Positions 16,384 through 25,097 of a stretch of DNA of 64,000 nucleotides are shown in pieces; position 1 is the first letter of the stretch, and each line of letters begins with the position of its first letter. Position numbers and translations under genes: made by a program. Source of the stretch: Caballeronia zhejiangensis. Its GTDB lineage: Bacteria > Pseudomonadota > Gammaproteobacteria > Burkholderiales > Burkholderiaceae. The notes under the pieces were generated by a model. It was not told the origin of the DNA and did no database searches. It saw nothing but the letters and a program-made list of their open reading frames with translations. The DNA is taken from the NCBI RefSeq assembly GCF_000698575.1, contig NZ_JFHD01000026.1, positions 34,049 to 98,048 on the forward strand, read 5' to 3'.

Positions 16384-17340
16384 TTAACGATGCGCGGTTG
16401 CGCGATATCCGTTGAAGCGCGAGCGCGGCGAGTTGCCGCTCAGATACAGCGGCGCGATGGTCTCGATGCTCGCCGGCTCGTCGATGCCCAGTTCCGGCGC
16501 AAGCGGCCCGCTCGCGATGCTCGGCGTCTTCATCGAATCGAGATTGTCGCGCGAGATGACGGGCTGGCCGGGCGCCATTTCCATCGTCATCGCCTGCAGG
16601 CGGCCGAGGCTCTCCGGCAGCTTGATGATGCGCGAATGCTTGCCGATGGTCGCGCCCGCGAAACGCACCAGTTCCGCGAGCGTGTAGACGCTCGGCCCGG
16701 CGAGCTCGTAGACATGGCCATTGGCGGCGTCGAGATCGAGCACGTTGACCATCGCCTTCGCCACGTCGCCGACGAAGACCGGCTGAAACTGCGCATCGGC
16801 ACAAGCGAGCGGAATCACCGGGAACATGCGTTCCAGAAACGCAAACTGATTCAGCAGATTGTCCTCCGGACCGAACACGACGGAACTGCGAAAGACCGTC
16901 CAGTCGAGTCCGGATTCTCGGACGATCTTTTCGCCGTCGCCCTTCGAACGCAGATACATGCTCGGGCCCGCCGGATCGGCGCCGATCGCGCTCATATGCA
17001 ACAGACGCCGCACGCCCTTCGCCTCGCACGCGGCGGCGATCTTCCGCGGCAGTTCGACATGCGCTTTCGCGAACTCCGGCCCGTACGGATCGTCGCGCCG
17101 TCCCTGAAGAATGCCGACGAGATTGATCACGGCATCGCTCTGATCGATGAACGCGGCGAGTTGCACGGGATCGTGCACATCGGTCTCGATGACGTCGACG
17201 GGCAACAGCGTGAGATGCGCGGCGTTCGAGCGCCGTCGCGTCGCGACGCGCACGTTCTTGCCGAGATCGACGAGCGCATTGACGAGATGGCTGCCGATGA
17301 ATCCCGAACCGCCGATCAACGCTATATGTTGGTGTCGCAT
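16384..17340 (-). CDS. Complex I NDUFA9-subunit-like atypical SDR / epimerase
   Basis: A 318-residue NAD(P)-binding protein of the atypical SDR class. The N-terminus 'IALIGGSGFIGSHLVNALVD' is the dinucleotide motif. 'RLLHMSAIGADP' and 'FRSSVVFGPEDNLLNQFAFL' are characteristic of the NDUFA9-like group found in bacteria and in mitochondrial complex I. There is no classical YxxxK pair, in line with a non-catalytic or structural role. It lies downstream of slt on the same strand but is separated by a strong terminator hairpin. Physiological role unproven. Confidence 0.85.
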   Translation of the reverse strand: MRHQHIALIGGSGFIGSHLVNALVDLGKNVRVATRRRSNAAHLTLLPVDVIETDVHDPVQLAAFIDQSDAVINLVGILQGRRDDPYGPEFAKAHVELPRKIAAACEAKGVRRLLHMSAIGADPAGPSMYLRSKGDGEKIVRESGLDWTVFRSSVVFGPEDNLLNQFAFLERMFPVIPLACADAQFQPVFVGDVAKAMVNVLDLDAANGHVYELAGPSVYTLAELVRFAGATIGKHSRIIKLPESLGRLQAMTMEMAPGQPVISRDNLDSMKTPSIASGPLAPELGIDEPASIETIAPLYLSGNSPRSRFNGYRATAHR

Positions 17341-17400
17341 AGTTCGCCTCTTGGGTCGCGGCCTGACGAATGCGGCTTCAGTTCAGAACGCCGGCGCAGA

Positions 17401-17442
17401 AATGAAAACGCCCGCGCGTCCTGTCGTTCGACGCGCGGGCGT
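17401..17442 (-). terminator. Terminator after slt
   Basis: A perfect 13-bp stem (17408-17420 with 17430-17442, ACGCCCGCGCGTC) with a 9-nt loop is followed on the minus strand by TTTTCATTT. It lies between slt and the epimerase gene. Confidence 0.87.
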
Positions 17443-17461
17443 GAAGCTTCGTTTCAGACGG

Positions 17462-19429
17462 TCAGGGTGCGATGTAGCCCAGACGCGCCTTCAACGACTG
17501 CGGACGGCCTTCGAACAGCGCCGCGTAATAGACGGTGTTCGACAGCACGTTCTTCACGTAATCGCGAGTCTCGGTGAAAGGGATCGTTTCAGCAAAAACC
17601 GCGCCCTCGACGGGTGCGCGCAAGTCCTGACGCCACTGCTTCGGCCGGCCCGGCCCCGCGTTGTAGCCAGCGGTCGCGAGCACGGGCGAGTTATCGAATT
17701 GATTGTAGATCATCGACAGGTAATTCGTGCCGAGCAGGATATTGGTGTTGATGTCGTTCATCTGCGCGCGCGACACCGTGCCAAGACCGATCTTCTTCGC
17801 GACGAGTTGCGCCGTGCCCGGCATCAGTTGCATCAGGCCGCCCGCGCCGACTTCCGACCGCGCATTGATGATGAAACGCGATTCCTGACGGATCAGCCCG
17901 TACGCCCATTCGATGTCGAGATTGGTGTCCTTCGCGTCGCGCTCGACGATATCGCGGAACGGCGACAGATAGCGCAGCGTGAAATCGTGCTCGGCTTTCG
18001 TCTTGTCGGCGGTGTTGACCGTGCGGTCGAACATCTCGATGCGCTTCGCATACTGCGCGGCGGCGAGCAGTTGACGATCCGTCATCGTGCGCAGCGGCCA
18101 GTTCCATTCGCGGTTGCCTTCGAGCCGCATGTTCAGCGCGTAGAAACGCTGCGACAGCGCGAAGCCCGGCACCGATTGCATCTGCTCGATCTCGGCGTCG
18201 GACACCGTGGTGCGCGGCGGCACCGTGATCTTCTGACCGAGCTCTTCGAGCGCGAGCTGGCCGTAGAAGTTGTATTGATCGGCGATGCTCTGGAATTCCT
18301 GATTCGCCGTGGCCGTATCGCCGGCCTGCTTCACGGCGCGCGCATGCCAGTAGACCCACGACGGCTGGGCGCGCAGTGTGGGCGGCATCTGTTCGATGGA
18401 CCAACGCACCATGTTCCAGTCGCCGATGAGGAGCGCGCTGCGCGTGCGCCATTCGTACGCCGGGTTGGACAATTGCGCGTTCGCCGACAGCCGATACCAG
18501 TCGGCCGCCGACGGCATGCGCTTGATCGCCGCCTGATAGCCGATCGTGCCCCAGCCGGTCGCGCGCTCCGCGGGCGTGAGACTCGGCGCGACGGAACTGA
18601 ACGTGGCGGCGGCCATCGCCGGATCGTTGCGGGCGAGGCGCGTGACCGCGAGCAGCGTCAGCTGATGCGCCGGCGTGTTGGGCATCACGCCGCGCGCGAG
18701 ATAGAGCGGCGGCTTGTTGACGGCGTCGTCGAAGAGCGAATCCTTCGGCTTTTCCTGGCCGAGCGCGTCGACGATATTCGAACCCGTCGACGTGTAGTTC
18801 TGCTCGTAGGCAAGGCGGATCTGCTGCCAGACATCGTCGCTCGTGAACTGGCCGGACGCCGCGAGCGCGCCGATCAGATCGACGCAACCGTCGCCATACC
18901 ATTTCGGCTCGACGAGCAGCGCGCGCGCCGCATCCGCGACGTTCTCGCCGCGCGACAAACGCGCTTCGAGCGCATAGCACTTGACCTGCGTGTCGTCGTT
19001 GAGAACGAAACGGGAATACTGCTGCTCGAAGTTCTTCCAGTCGTGACGGCCGCCGAGCACGACGAGATAGTCGTTGCGCAGGCGGTCCGCAATCGCCTGG
19101 CCGTCGTAGCGCTGCAGGAACGAGAGCACCGGCGCGTCGGGCGCGTCGAGGCGCGCGTGGCCCTGCGAATCGAAAAGCTGCGGCTTGATCGTGAAGTATT
19201 CGATGTAGCTCGGCGCCGGGTAATTCGGAATCTGGGCGGCGAGCATCGCGGCCTTGCCCGCATCGTTCGCGCGCGCGGCATCGCGCAGCTGCAGGAAGAC
19301 GCCGTCGTCGGACGTGGGGGAGAAATCTGCATCGGGACGGACGGCGGAGGCCGTGCCGCAGGCGACGAGCGTCGCGGCGGCAAGGGCTGCGCCGACCGCG
19401 AGATATACTCGGTTGAGGCGTTTTGACAT
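17462..19429 (-). CDS. slt: Soluble lytic murein transglycosylase
   Basis: Cleaves peptidoglycan glycan strands to 1,6-anhydro products in the periplasm. 655 residues. The N-terminus is a signal peptide ending in a lipobox-like 'ATLVACGTAS', so it may be a lipoprotein. A long alpha-superhelical region (about 40-470) precedes the catalytic domain with 'YGLIRQESRFI' (catalytic Glu), 'SEVGAGGLMQLMPGTA' and 'YNAGPGRPKQWR'. Start at 19429 ('MSKRLNRV') is chosen because it places the signal peptide at the terminus. An upstream ATG would add 28 polar residues and overlap the divergent gene, only 19 bp away. Confidence 0.93.
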   Translation of the reverse strand: MSKRLNRVYLAVGAALAAATLVACGTASAVRPDADFSPTSDDGVFLQLRDAARANDAGKAAMLAAQIPNYPAPSYIEYFTIKPQLFDSQGHARLDAPDAPVLSFLQRYDGQAIADRLRNDYLVVLGGRHDWKNFEQQYSRFVLNDDTQVKCYALEARLSRGENVADAARALLVEPKWYGDGCVDLIGALAASGQFTSDDVWQQIRLAYEQNYTSTGSNIVDALGQEKPKDSLFDDAVNKPPLYLARGVMPNTPAHQLTLLAVTRLARNDPAMAAATFSSVAPSLTPAERATGWGTIGYQAAIKRMPSAADWYRLSANAQLSNPAYEWRTRSALLIGDWNMVRWSIEQMPPTLRAQPSWVYWHARAVKQAGDTATANQEFQSIADQYNFYGQLALEELGQKITVPPRTTVSDAEIEQMQSVPGFALSQRFYALNMRLEGNREWNWPLRTMTDRQLLAAAQYAKRIEMFDRTVNTADKTKAEHDFTLRYLSPFRDIVERDAKDTNLDIEWAYGLIRQESRFIINARSEVGAGGLMQLMPGTAQLVAKKIGLGTVSRAQMNDINTNILLGTNYLSMIYNQFDNSPVLATAGYNAGPGRPKQWRQDLRAPVEGAVFAETIPFTETRDYVKNVLSNTVYYAALFEGRPQSLKARLGYIAP

Positions 19430-19448
19430 CTTTATTTCTGGAGCGCGA

Positions 19449-20078
19449 ATGGTCTTGAACCGGGTCCTGAGATCGGAGGAAAGCATAGCACGCAACGTTT
19501 GCGACGAACCCAAGCGTGAGCCGAAAAGCGCCTTGCGCGCGACCCTTCTCGCGAAGCGCGAGGCGCAACAGGAGCAAGCCGGCCAGGACGCACGAAACGA
19601 GGCGCTCGCGATCCGTCTTCAGGAAGTGCTCGCGCGGCACGAAGCGCGCTGCGTCGGGTTTTACTGGCCGGTCGCGGGCGAATTCGACGCGCGCGACGCG
19701 CTCACGCGCTGGCTCGCCGCCGACGCCACGCGCAGCGCCGCGCTGCCGGTCGTCGTGAAACCGCACGCGCCGATGGTCTTCCACGCCTGGCGCGCCGACT
19801 CGCCGATGAAAGAAGGCCGCTACCGTATTCCGGTGCCCGCTGAAGAGAAAGCCGTGGTGCCCGAACTGCTGCTGATTCCGTGCGTCGGTTTCGATGCGGA
19901 CCGGTATCGGCTGGGCTACGGCGGCGGCTATTACGACCGCACGCTCGCCGCGTGGCCGAACGGCGCGCGGCCGGTGACGATCGGCGTCGCGTACGAATCG
20001 GGTCTGTGCGCGACCTTGCCGCGCGAGACGCACGACATGCCGCTCGACGCGATCGTCACCGAATCCGCTGTCTATTAG
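19449..20078 (+). CDS. 5-formyltetrahydrofolate cyclo-ligase
   Basis: Converts 5-formyl-THF to 5,10-methenyl-THF with ATP. 209 residues. Family marks are 'LRATLLAKREAQ' near residue 30, 'PVAGEFDARDAL', 'KEGRYRIPVPAEEK', and the ATP/Mg-binding 'LLIPCVGFDADRYRLGYGGG' continuing into 'YYDRTL'. The first 25 residues are not conserved in the family, so the real start may be somewhat downstream of 19449. It overlaps the convergent MarR-like gene by 4 bp at its 3' end. Confidence 0.92.
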   Translation: MVLNRVLRSEESIARNVCDEPKREPKSALRATLLAKREAQQEQAGQDARNEALAIRLQEVLARHEARCVGFYWPVAGEFDARDALTRWLAADATRSAALPVVVKPHAPMVFHAWRADSPMKEGRYRIPVPAEEKAVVPELLLIPCVGFDADRYRLGYGGGYYDRTLAAWPNGARPVTIGVAYESGLCATLPRETHDMPLDAIVTESAVY

Positions 20079-20587
20079 AGCGAGGCCGCCGCGCGCGCGG
20101 CCGTATCGTAAAGGCCGGAGGCGTTGCGCATCAGTTGCGCGGCCTCGCCGATCTGCTCGTTGGTGAGGCCGCTTTCGCGCAGCGTCTCGATCAGGCAGGC
20201 TTCGCGCACTTCGCGATACTTGCCGCACAGCTCGCGGCCCGCCGGCGTCGCGGAAAAGAACACTTCCTTACCGGATTTCTCGCTCTGCACATAGCCGCGA
20301 GCGACGAGTTTTTTCAGCGCATACGTGGCAACGTGCGTGTCCTCGATGTTCAGCACGAAGCAGATGTCGGCGAGCTTCTTCTTGCGGTCGCGATGGCTCA
20401 CGTGGTGCAGCAGCGACACTTCCACCGCCGTCATGTCCTTCGCGCCCGCCGCGGACATGCAGCGCACCATCCAGCGATTGAACGCGTTGCCCGCCATGAT
20501 GAGGCCGTACTCGAACTCCGACAATTCCGCGCTGGCTTCGGAGACGAGATGCTCGGACGAAACGATCTTGGTGGGATGGCGCGGCAT
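20075..20587 (-). CDS. MarR-like winged-helix transcriptional regulator
   Basis: A 170-residue DNA-binding protein with a central winged helix: 'MTAVEVSLLHHVSHRDRKKK' then 'ADICFVLNIEDTHVATYALK', and a wing around 'YVQSEKSGKEVFFSATPAG'. The last 50 residues are helical, as in dimerising MarR proteins. The ATG at 20587 is preferred over an upstream in-frame start that would read through the intergenic repeats. It is divergent from the pxp operon, and three 11-bp tandem repeats lie between them, so it probably controls that operon and itself. Ligand unknown. Confidence 0.82.
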   Translation of the reverse strand: MPRHPTKIVSSEHLVSEASAELSEFEYGLIMAGNAFNRWMVRCMSAAGAKDMTAVEVSLLHHVSHRDRKKKLADICFVLNIEDTHVATYALKKLVARGYVQSEKSGKEVFFSATPAGRELCGKYREVREACLIETLRESGLTNEQIGEAAQLMRNASGLYDTAARAAASL

Positions 20588-20669
20588 GGCGGTGACCGAA
20601 TTGAAGTGCGTTGGAGTGTAGCGCAACGTCGATTTTGCGAGCGACGGCGCGCCTCGGCGAAAACCTGTA

Positions 20670-20702
20670 TTGATAATTTCTTGATAATTTATTGACAATG
20701 TA
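20670..20702. promoter_or_regulatory. Three 11-bp tandem repeats in the regulator/pxpB intergenic region
   Basis: TTGATAATTTC (20670), TTGATAATTTA (20681) and TTGACAATGTA (20692) are head-to-tail with an 11-bp period, close to one helical turn. TTGATAATTTCTTGATAA also reads as partial dyads. The position between divergent genes suggests an operator array for the MarR-like protein; the third unit also contains a TTGACA that could serve as a -35 for pxpB. Confidence 0.6.
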
Positions 20703-20769
20703 ACATTCTGCGACGGTGCGGCGTTCATCGAATCGACGAATTTCGCGCATCGCAAAGGCAAATTGAGGC

Positions 20770-21423
20770 ATGACAAGACCACGTATTCATTCGCTGGGCG
20801 ACTCCGCGCTCGTGTGCGAAGCCGCGCCGCCCGCCACGCTCGACTGCCAGCGCCGCATCTGGGCGCTGGCGGAGCACGCGCGCCTGATGCCGCACGTCGT
20901 CGAAGTGGTGCCGGGCATGAACAATCTGACGATCGTGTTCGATCCGCTCGAAGCGGACTACGAAACGCTCGCCGCGCAACTCGAAAGCGGCTGGGACGCG
21001 GCCGAGACGCCCGACATGGACAGCGCCGAAATCGAGATTCCGGTGCGCTACGGCGGCGCCGACGGCCCCGATCTCGCCGCGCTCGCGCAGCACACGGGCT
21101 TGTCCGTCGATGACGTGGTGAAGCGTCATACGCAAACCGAGTACGTCGTGTTCTTCCTCGGCTTCCAGCCGGGCTTCGCGTATCTCGGCGGGCTCGATCC
21201 CGCGCTCGCGATGCCGCGCCGCGCCGAACCGCGTCTCGAAGTGCCGGCGGGATCGGTCGGCATCGGCGGGGCGCAGACGGGCATCTATCCGGCGGCGTCG
21301 CCGGGCGGCTGGCAATTGCTCGGGCGCACCGAGCTGAAGCTCTTCGATCCGGCCAGAAATCCGCCGACGCTCATGCAGCCCGGCGACCGCGTGCGCTTCA
21401 AGGCGCTGGAGGTACGCGCATGA
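20770..21423 (+). CDS. pxpB: 5-oxoprolinase subunit PxpB (KipI-like)
   Basis: A 217-residue subunit of the ATP-dependent bacterial 5-oxoprolinase that hydrolyses 5-oxoproline to glutamate. The N-terminal part has 'DSALVCEAAP', and the cyclophilin-like C-terminal part has 'HTQTEYVVFFLGFQPGFAYL' and 'VPAGSVGIGGAQTGIYPAAS'. The stop overlaps the pxpC start by 4 bp (ATGA). It is first in the pxpB-pxpC-pxpA-DUF969-DUF979 series. Confidence 0.93.
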   Translation: MTRPRIHSLGDSALVCEAAPPATLDCQRRIWALAEHARLMPHVVEVVPGMNNLTIVFDPLEADYETLAAQLESGWDAAETPDMDSAEIEIPVRYGGADGPDLAALAQHTGLSVDDVVKRHTQTEYVVFFLGFQPGFAYLGGLDPALAMPRRAEPRLEVPAGSVGIGGAQTGIYPAASPGGWQLLGRTELKLFDPARNPPTLMQPGDRVRFKALEVRA

Positions 21424-22460
21424 TCGACGTGATTCGCGCGGGCGTGCTCACTTCCGTCCAGGATCTCGGCCGGCGCGGCTACCGGCATCTCGGCGTGAGT
21501 TCCGGTGGCGCGCTCGACGCGCTGTCGCTGGAAATCGGCAATCGCATCGTCGGTAACAAGGCGGATGCGGCGGGCATCGAGATCACGTTCGGGCCGACCG
21601 TGCTGCGCTTCAAGCATGCGACGCGCATTGCCATCACTGGAACCGATTTCGGCGCGACGCTCGACGACGAACCGGTGTATTCGTGGTGGAGCCTGCCGGT
21701 GCGCGCGGGCCAGGAGCTGACGCTGCGCGCGGCGAAGCGCGGCATGCGTTGTTATGTGGCGATCGCAGGCGGCATCGACGTTCTGCCGATGCTCGGCTCG
21801 CGCTCGACCGATCTCGGCGCGTGCTTCGGCGGCCTCGGCGGACGCGCGCTGCGCGACGGCGATCGCCTGCCGGTCGGCGTGCCGCAGCCGCACAAGGGCA
21901 TCGCGTTTTCGCCGGAAGAACCCGCGTTCGGCGTGAAAGCGCCCGCGTGGTGCAAGTTCGTGCTCGTCGACGAACCCGTGCGCCGCGGACGCCATTCGCC
22001 GAGCCTCGCGTGGGCCGCCCCGATTCGCGTGCTGCGCGGCCCGGAATACGCGAGTTTCAGCGACGCCGCGCAACAGGTTTTCTGGAACGAGGAATGGACG
22101 ATCACGCCGAACAGCAATCGCATGGGCTTTCGCCTCGCGGGCACGGCGCTGGAGCGGCGCGAAAAGATCGAGCTGCTGTCGCACGCGGTGTTGCCCGGCA
22201 CGATCCAGGTGCCGCCGAACGGCCAGCCGATCATCCTGATGGGCGACGCGCAGACCACGGGCGGCTATCCGAAGATCGGCGCGGTCATCAAGGCTGATTT
22301 GTGGAAGCTCGCGCAGGTGAGGTTGAACGGCGGCGTGCGCTTTATCGAGACGTCGGCGGAAGAGGCGCGTCACGCGCTCGCCGACGAACGGCAATACGTA
22401 AGCCAGGTGGAAACGGCGATCGCGATGCACGAGGAACGCATCGCGCGCGCCGGCTCTTAG
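21420..22460 (+). CDS. pxpC: 5-oxoprolinase subunit PxpC (KipA-like)
   Basis: A 346-residue partner of PxpB in the 5-oxoprolinase complex; older annotation calls it a biotin-dependent carboxylase-type domain protein. Motifs are 'TSVQDLGRRGYRHLGVSSGG' at the N-terminus, 'ITGTDFGATLDD' and 'SRSTDLGACFGGLGGRAL' mid-protein, and 'NRMGFRLAGTAL' with 'PPNGQPIILMGDAQTTGGYP' near the C-terminus. Translationally coupled to pxpB. Confidence 0.93.
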   Translation: MIDVIRAGVLTSVQDLGRRGYRHLGVSSGGALDALSLEIGNRIVGNKADAAGIEITFGPTVLRFKHATRIAITGTDFGATLDDEPVYSWWSLPVRAGQELTLRAAKRGMRCYVAIAGGIDVLPMLGSRSTDLGACFGGLGGRALRDGDRLPVGVPQPHKGIAFSPEEPAFGVKAPAWCKFVLVDEPVRRGRHSPSLAWAAPIRVLRGPEYASFSDAAQQVFWNEEWTITPNSNRMGFRLAGTALERREKIELLSHAVLPGTIQVPPNGQPIILMGDAQTTGGYPKIGAVIKADLWKLAQVRLNGGVRFIETSAEEARHALADERQYVSQVETAIAMHEERIARAGS

Positions 22461-22532
22461 CAGCGGGGCGAAAGCCGCGCGAACGACGCGGCGCATACAT
22501 CCAACATCCAACGGAACGAGTGCGAAAACATC

Positions 22533-23282
22533 ATGGAAATCGATCTCAATGCCGATCTCGGCGAAGGTTGCGGCACCGATGAGGCGCTGCTCGATCTCGT
22601 GAGTTCCGCGAACATCGCGTGCGGCTGGCATGCGGGCGGCGCCACGGCGATGCGCGATTGCGTGCGCTGGGCCGTCGAGAAAGGCGTCGCCATCGGCGCG
22701 CACCCGAGCTTCAACGATCCCGAGAACTTCGGCCGCAAGGAAATGGACCTGCCGCCGGAGGAAATCTACGCGGGCGTGCTGTATCAGCTCGGCGCGCTTT
22801 CGGCGATCGCGCAGGCCGAAGGCGGACGCATCGCGCACGTCAAGCCGCACGGCGCGCTGTACAACCAGGCGGCGAGAAGCGCGGAAATCGCCGATGCCAT
22901 CGTCTCCGCCGTGCACGATTTCGATCCGTCGCTGCTCGTCTTCGGTCTCGCGAACAGCGGGTTCATCGAAGCGGCGCGGCGCGCGGGCTTGATCGCCATC
23001 GAAGAAGTGTTCGCCGATCGCGGTTATCGCGCGGACGGCTCGCTCGTGCCGCGCAAGGAGCCGGGCGCGCTGCTCGATGACGAAAACGTCGTGCTCGACC
23101 GCACGCTCGCGATGGTGCGCGATCAGCGGGTGCAGGCCGTGTCCGGCGAATGGGTGCCGCTCAACGCGCAGACGATCTGCCTGCACGGCGACGGCGCGCA
23201 CGCGCTCGAATTCGCGCGGCGCATTCGTGGCGCGCTGGCGGATGCGGGCATCGAAGTCCGCGCCGCGCACGCCGACGCCTGA
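22533..23282 (+). CDS. pxpA: 5-oxoprolinase subunit PxpA (LamB/YcsF family)
   Basis: A 249-residue TIM-barrel-like subunit of 5-oxoprolinase. The N-terminus 'MEIDLNADLGEGCGTDEALL', 'SSANIACGWHAGG', 'GAHPSFNDPENFGRKEM' and 'VKPHGALYN' are family hallmarks. It lies 72 bp after pxpC; the gap shows no terminator. The three pxp genes together supply a complete enzyme, so the host can recycle 5-oxoproline. Confidence 0.95.
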   Translation: MEIDLNADLGEGCGTDEALLDLVSSANIACGWHAGGATAMRDCVRWAVEKGVAIGAHPSFNDPENFGRKEMDLPPEEIYAGVLYQLGALSAIAQAEGGRIAHVKPHGALYNQAARSAEIADAIVSAVHDFDPSLLVFGLANSGFIEAARRAGLIAIEEVFADRGYRADGSLVPRKEPGALLDDENVVLDRTLAMVRDQRVQAVSGEWVPLNAQTICLHGDGAHALEFARRIRGALADAGIEVRAAHADA

Positions 23283-23301
23283 CGCGGTCAACGAAGGTTC
23301 G

Positions 23302-23328
23302 AACGCCCCGCAACGCCGGGGCGTTTTA
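23302..23328 (+). terminator. Hairpin between pxpA and DUF969 gene
   Basis: AACGCCCCG (23302-23310) pairs with CGGGGCGTT (23317-23325) around a 6-nt loop and is followed by only a short T run. It may act as a partial terminator that lowers expression of the membrane genes relative to the enzyme genes. Confidence 0.6.
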
Positions 23329-23392
23329 GCAAGGAAGTAGTGAATCCACGCGCCCGGTACGAGGCGTGACGTCAATATTGTTTGGAGAACTC

Positions 23393-24112
23393 ATGGCAAC
23401 CCCTGTCAATCTATGGCCGCTCATCGGTGTGGCCGTCATCATCGCGGGCTTCGTGCTGCGCTTCAATCCGATGCTGATCGTCGCGGCCGCGGCGATCATC
23501 ACCGGCTTCGCGGCGCATTTTCCCATCGAGAAAATCCTGACCGCGATCGGCACCGGCTTTCTCAAGACGCGCAACATTCCGCTCATCATCCTGTTGCCGC
23601 TGGCGGTGATCGGTCTGCTCGAACGGCACGGCCTGCGCGAGCGCGCGCAAATGTGGATTTCGAGCATCAAGGCCGCGACAGCCGGGCGTCTGCTGATCGT
23701 CTATCTGTTCGTGCGTGAACTCACGGCGGCGGTCGGCCTGACGGGGCTCGGCGGCCATCCGCAGATGGTGCGCCCGCTGCTCGCGCCGATGGCCGAAGGC
23801 GCCACCGAAGCGCGCTACGGCAAGCTCTCGGATGCGACGCGCTTCAAGCTGCGCGCGTACTCGGCGGCGACCGACAACGTCGGCCTGTTCTTCGGCGAGG
23901 ACATTTTCGTGGCGTTCGGCGCGATCGTGCTGATGGTCACGTTCCTGAAGGAAGCGGGCATCGTCGTGGAGCCGATGCACGTCGCCGTGTGGGGCATTCC
24001 GACGGCAATCTGCGCGTTCCTGATTCACGGTTTCCGTCTGTGGCTGCTGGACCGCAGGCTCGCGCGCGAACTCGACGCGCTCACGCGCAACGTCGCGGGA
24101 GAAAAAGCATGA
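23393..24112 (+). CDS. DUF969 inner-membrane protein (putative 5-oxoproline transport)
   Basis: A 239-residue protein with about six hydrophobic segments ('LWPLIGVAVIIAGFVLRFNP', 'IPLIILLPLAVIGLLERHGL', 'VAFGAIVLMVTFLKEAGIVV'). Its family has no proven function but is regularly found with DUF979 beside pxpABC genes, from which a 5-oxoproline transport role has been inferred. The ATG at 23393 has GGAGAA upstream. The stop overlaps the DUF979 start (ATGA), so the two proteins are probably made in equal amounts and may form one transporter. Confidence 0.83.
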   Translation: MATPVNLWPLIGVAVIIAGFVLRFNPMLIVAAAAIITGFAAHFPIEKILTAIGTGFLKTRNIPLIILLPLAVIGLLERHGLRERAQMWISSIKAATAGRLLIVYLFVRELTAAVGLTGLGGHPQMVRPLLAPMAEGATEARYGKLSDATRFKLRAYSAATDNVGLFFGEDIFVAFGAIVLMVTFLKEAGIVVEPMHVAVWGIPTAICAFLIHGFRLWLLDRRLARELDALTRNVAGEKA

Positions 24113-25065
24113 CGCTCACGATCAACTATCTGTTCTATCTCGTCGGCATCATTCTGCTGGTCGTCGGCGGGATGATCCTCACGGACAGATCGCATCCGCG
24201 GCGTCTGACCGCTGGCGGATTCTGGCTGATCTACGCGCTGATCTTTCTCGTCGGCGACTGGCTTCCGGTGACGGTCGTCGGCGTGCTCGTCGTGGCGATG
24301 GCGCTGATCGCGGGTTTCGGCGGCGTCACCGGCGCGAAGCCGAAGATGCTTTCCGAAGACACGCGCCGCCGGAGCGCCGCGCGGCTCGGCAACAAGCTCT
24401 TCGTGCCCGCGCTGACGATTCCCGTCGTCACCGTGATCCTCACGCTCGGCGCGAAATACCTCGTGTTCGGCGGCGTGCCGCTGATCGAGCTGAAGAACGT
24501 GACGCTGATCGGCTTCGGCATCGGCTGCGTGATCGCGCTGGCCATTGCCTGCGTGATGACGCGCGACACGGTCGGCCAGTCGATGCGCGAAACGCGCCGT
24601 CTCATCGATGCGCTGTCGTGGGCTGCCGTGCTGCCGCAGATGCTCGGCATGCTCGGCCTCGTGTTCTCGGATGCGGGCGTAGGCAAGGCGGTCGCGCATG
24701 TGACGACGGCTTACGTCAACATGGATTACCGGCTCGTCGCGGTGGCGGTGTATGTCCTCGGCATGGCGCTTTTCACGATGGTCATGGGCAACGGCTTCGC
24801 CGCGTTTCCGGTCATGACGGGCGGCGTCGGCGTACCGATTCTCGTCGGCGTATTCCACGGCAATCCCGCGACGATGGCCGCGATCGGCATGTTCTCCGGC
24901 TACTGCGGCACGCTAATGACGCCGATGGCCGCGAACTTCAACATCGTGCCTGCGGCGCTGCTGGAGTTGCCCGACAAGAACGCGGTCATCAAGGTGCAGG
25001 TGCCGACGGCGGTGACGTTGCTGGTCGCGAATATATTCTTGTTGAACTGGCTGATGTTTATTTGA
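24109..25065 (+). CDS. DUF979 inner-membrane protein (putative 5-oxoproline transport)
   Basis: A 318-residue, very hydrophobic protein with about nine membrane segments, starting 'MTLTINYLFYLVGIILLVVG' and containing 'MVMGNGFAAFPVMTGGVGVP' and 'GYCGTLMTPMAANFNIVPAA', the most polar-conserved part and a possible substrate site. It is coupled to the DUF969 gene by a 4-bp overlap. The pair with pxpBCA suggests uptake of 5-oxoproline; this is an inference from context. Confidence 0.83.
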   Translation: MTLTINYLFYLVGIILLVVGGMILTDRSHPRRLTAGGFWLIYALIFLVGDWLPVTVVGVLVVAMALIAGFGGVTGAKPKMLSEDTRRRSAARLGNKLFVPALTIPVVTVILTLGAKYLVFGGVPLIELKNVTLIGFGIGCVIALAIACVMTRDTVGQSMRETRRLIDALSWAAVLPQMLGMLGLVFSDAGVGKAVAHVTTAYVNMDYRLVAVAVYVLGMALFTMVMGNGFAAFPVMTGGVGVPILVGVFHGNPATMAAIGMFSGYCGTLMTPMAANFNIVPAALLELPDKNAVIKVQVPTAVTLLVANIFLLNWLMFI

Positions 25066-25097
25066 TATTTAACGCGCGGGTGGCGTCAGTTCCGCGC

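Noticed and set aside
17147..19426. A 759-codon frame antisense to slt and the epimerase
   Set aside because: Composition is Arg/Asp/Val-biased as expected for an antisense shadow; slt has clear catalytic motifs on the other strand.
21285..23375. A 696-codon frame antisense to pxpB, pxpC and pxpA
   Set aside because: Covers three well-recognised genes on the opposite strand and lacks any family motif.
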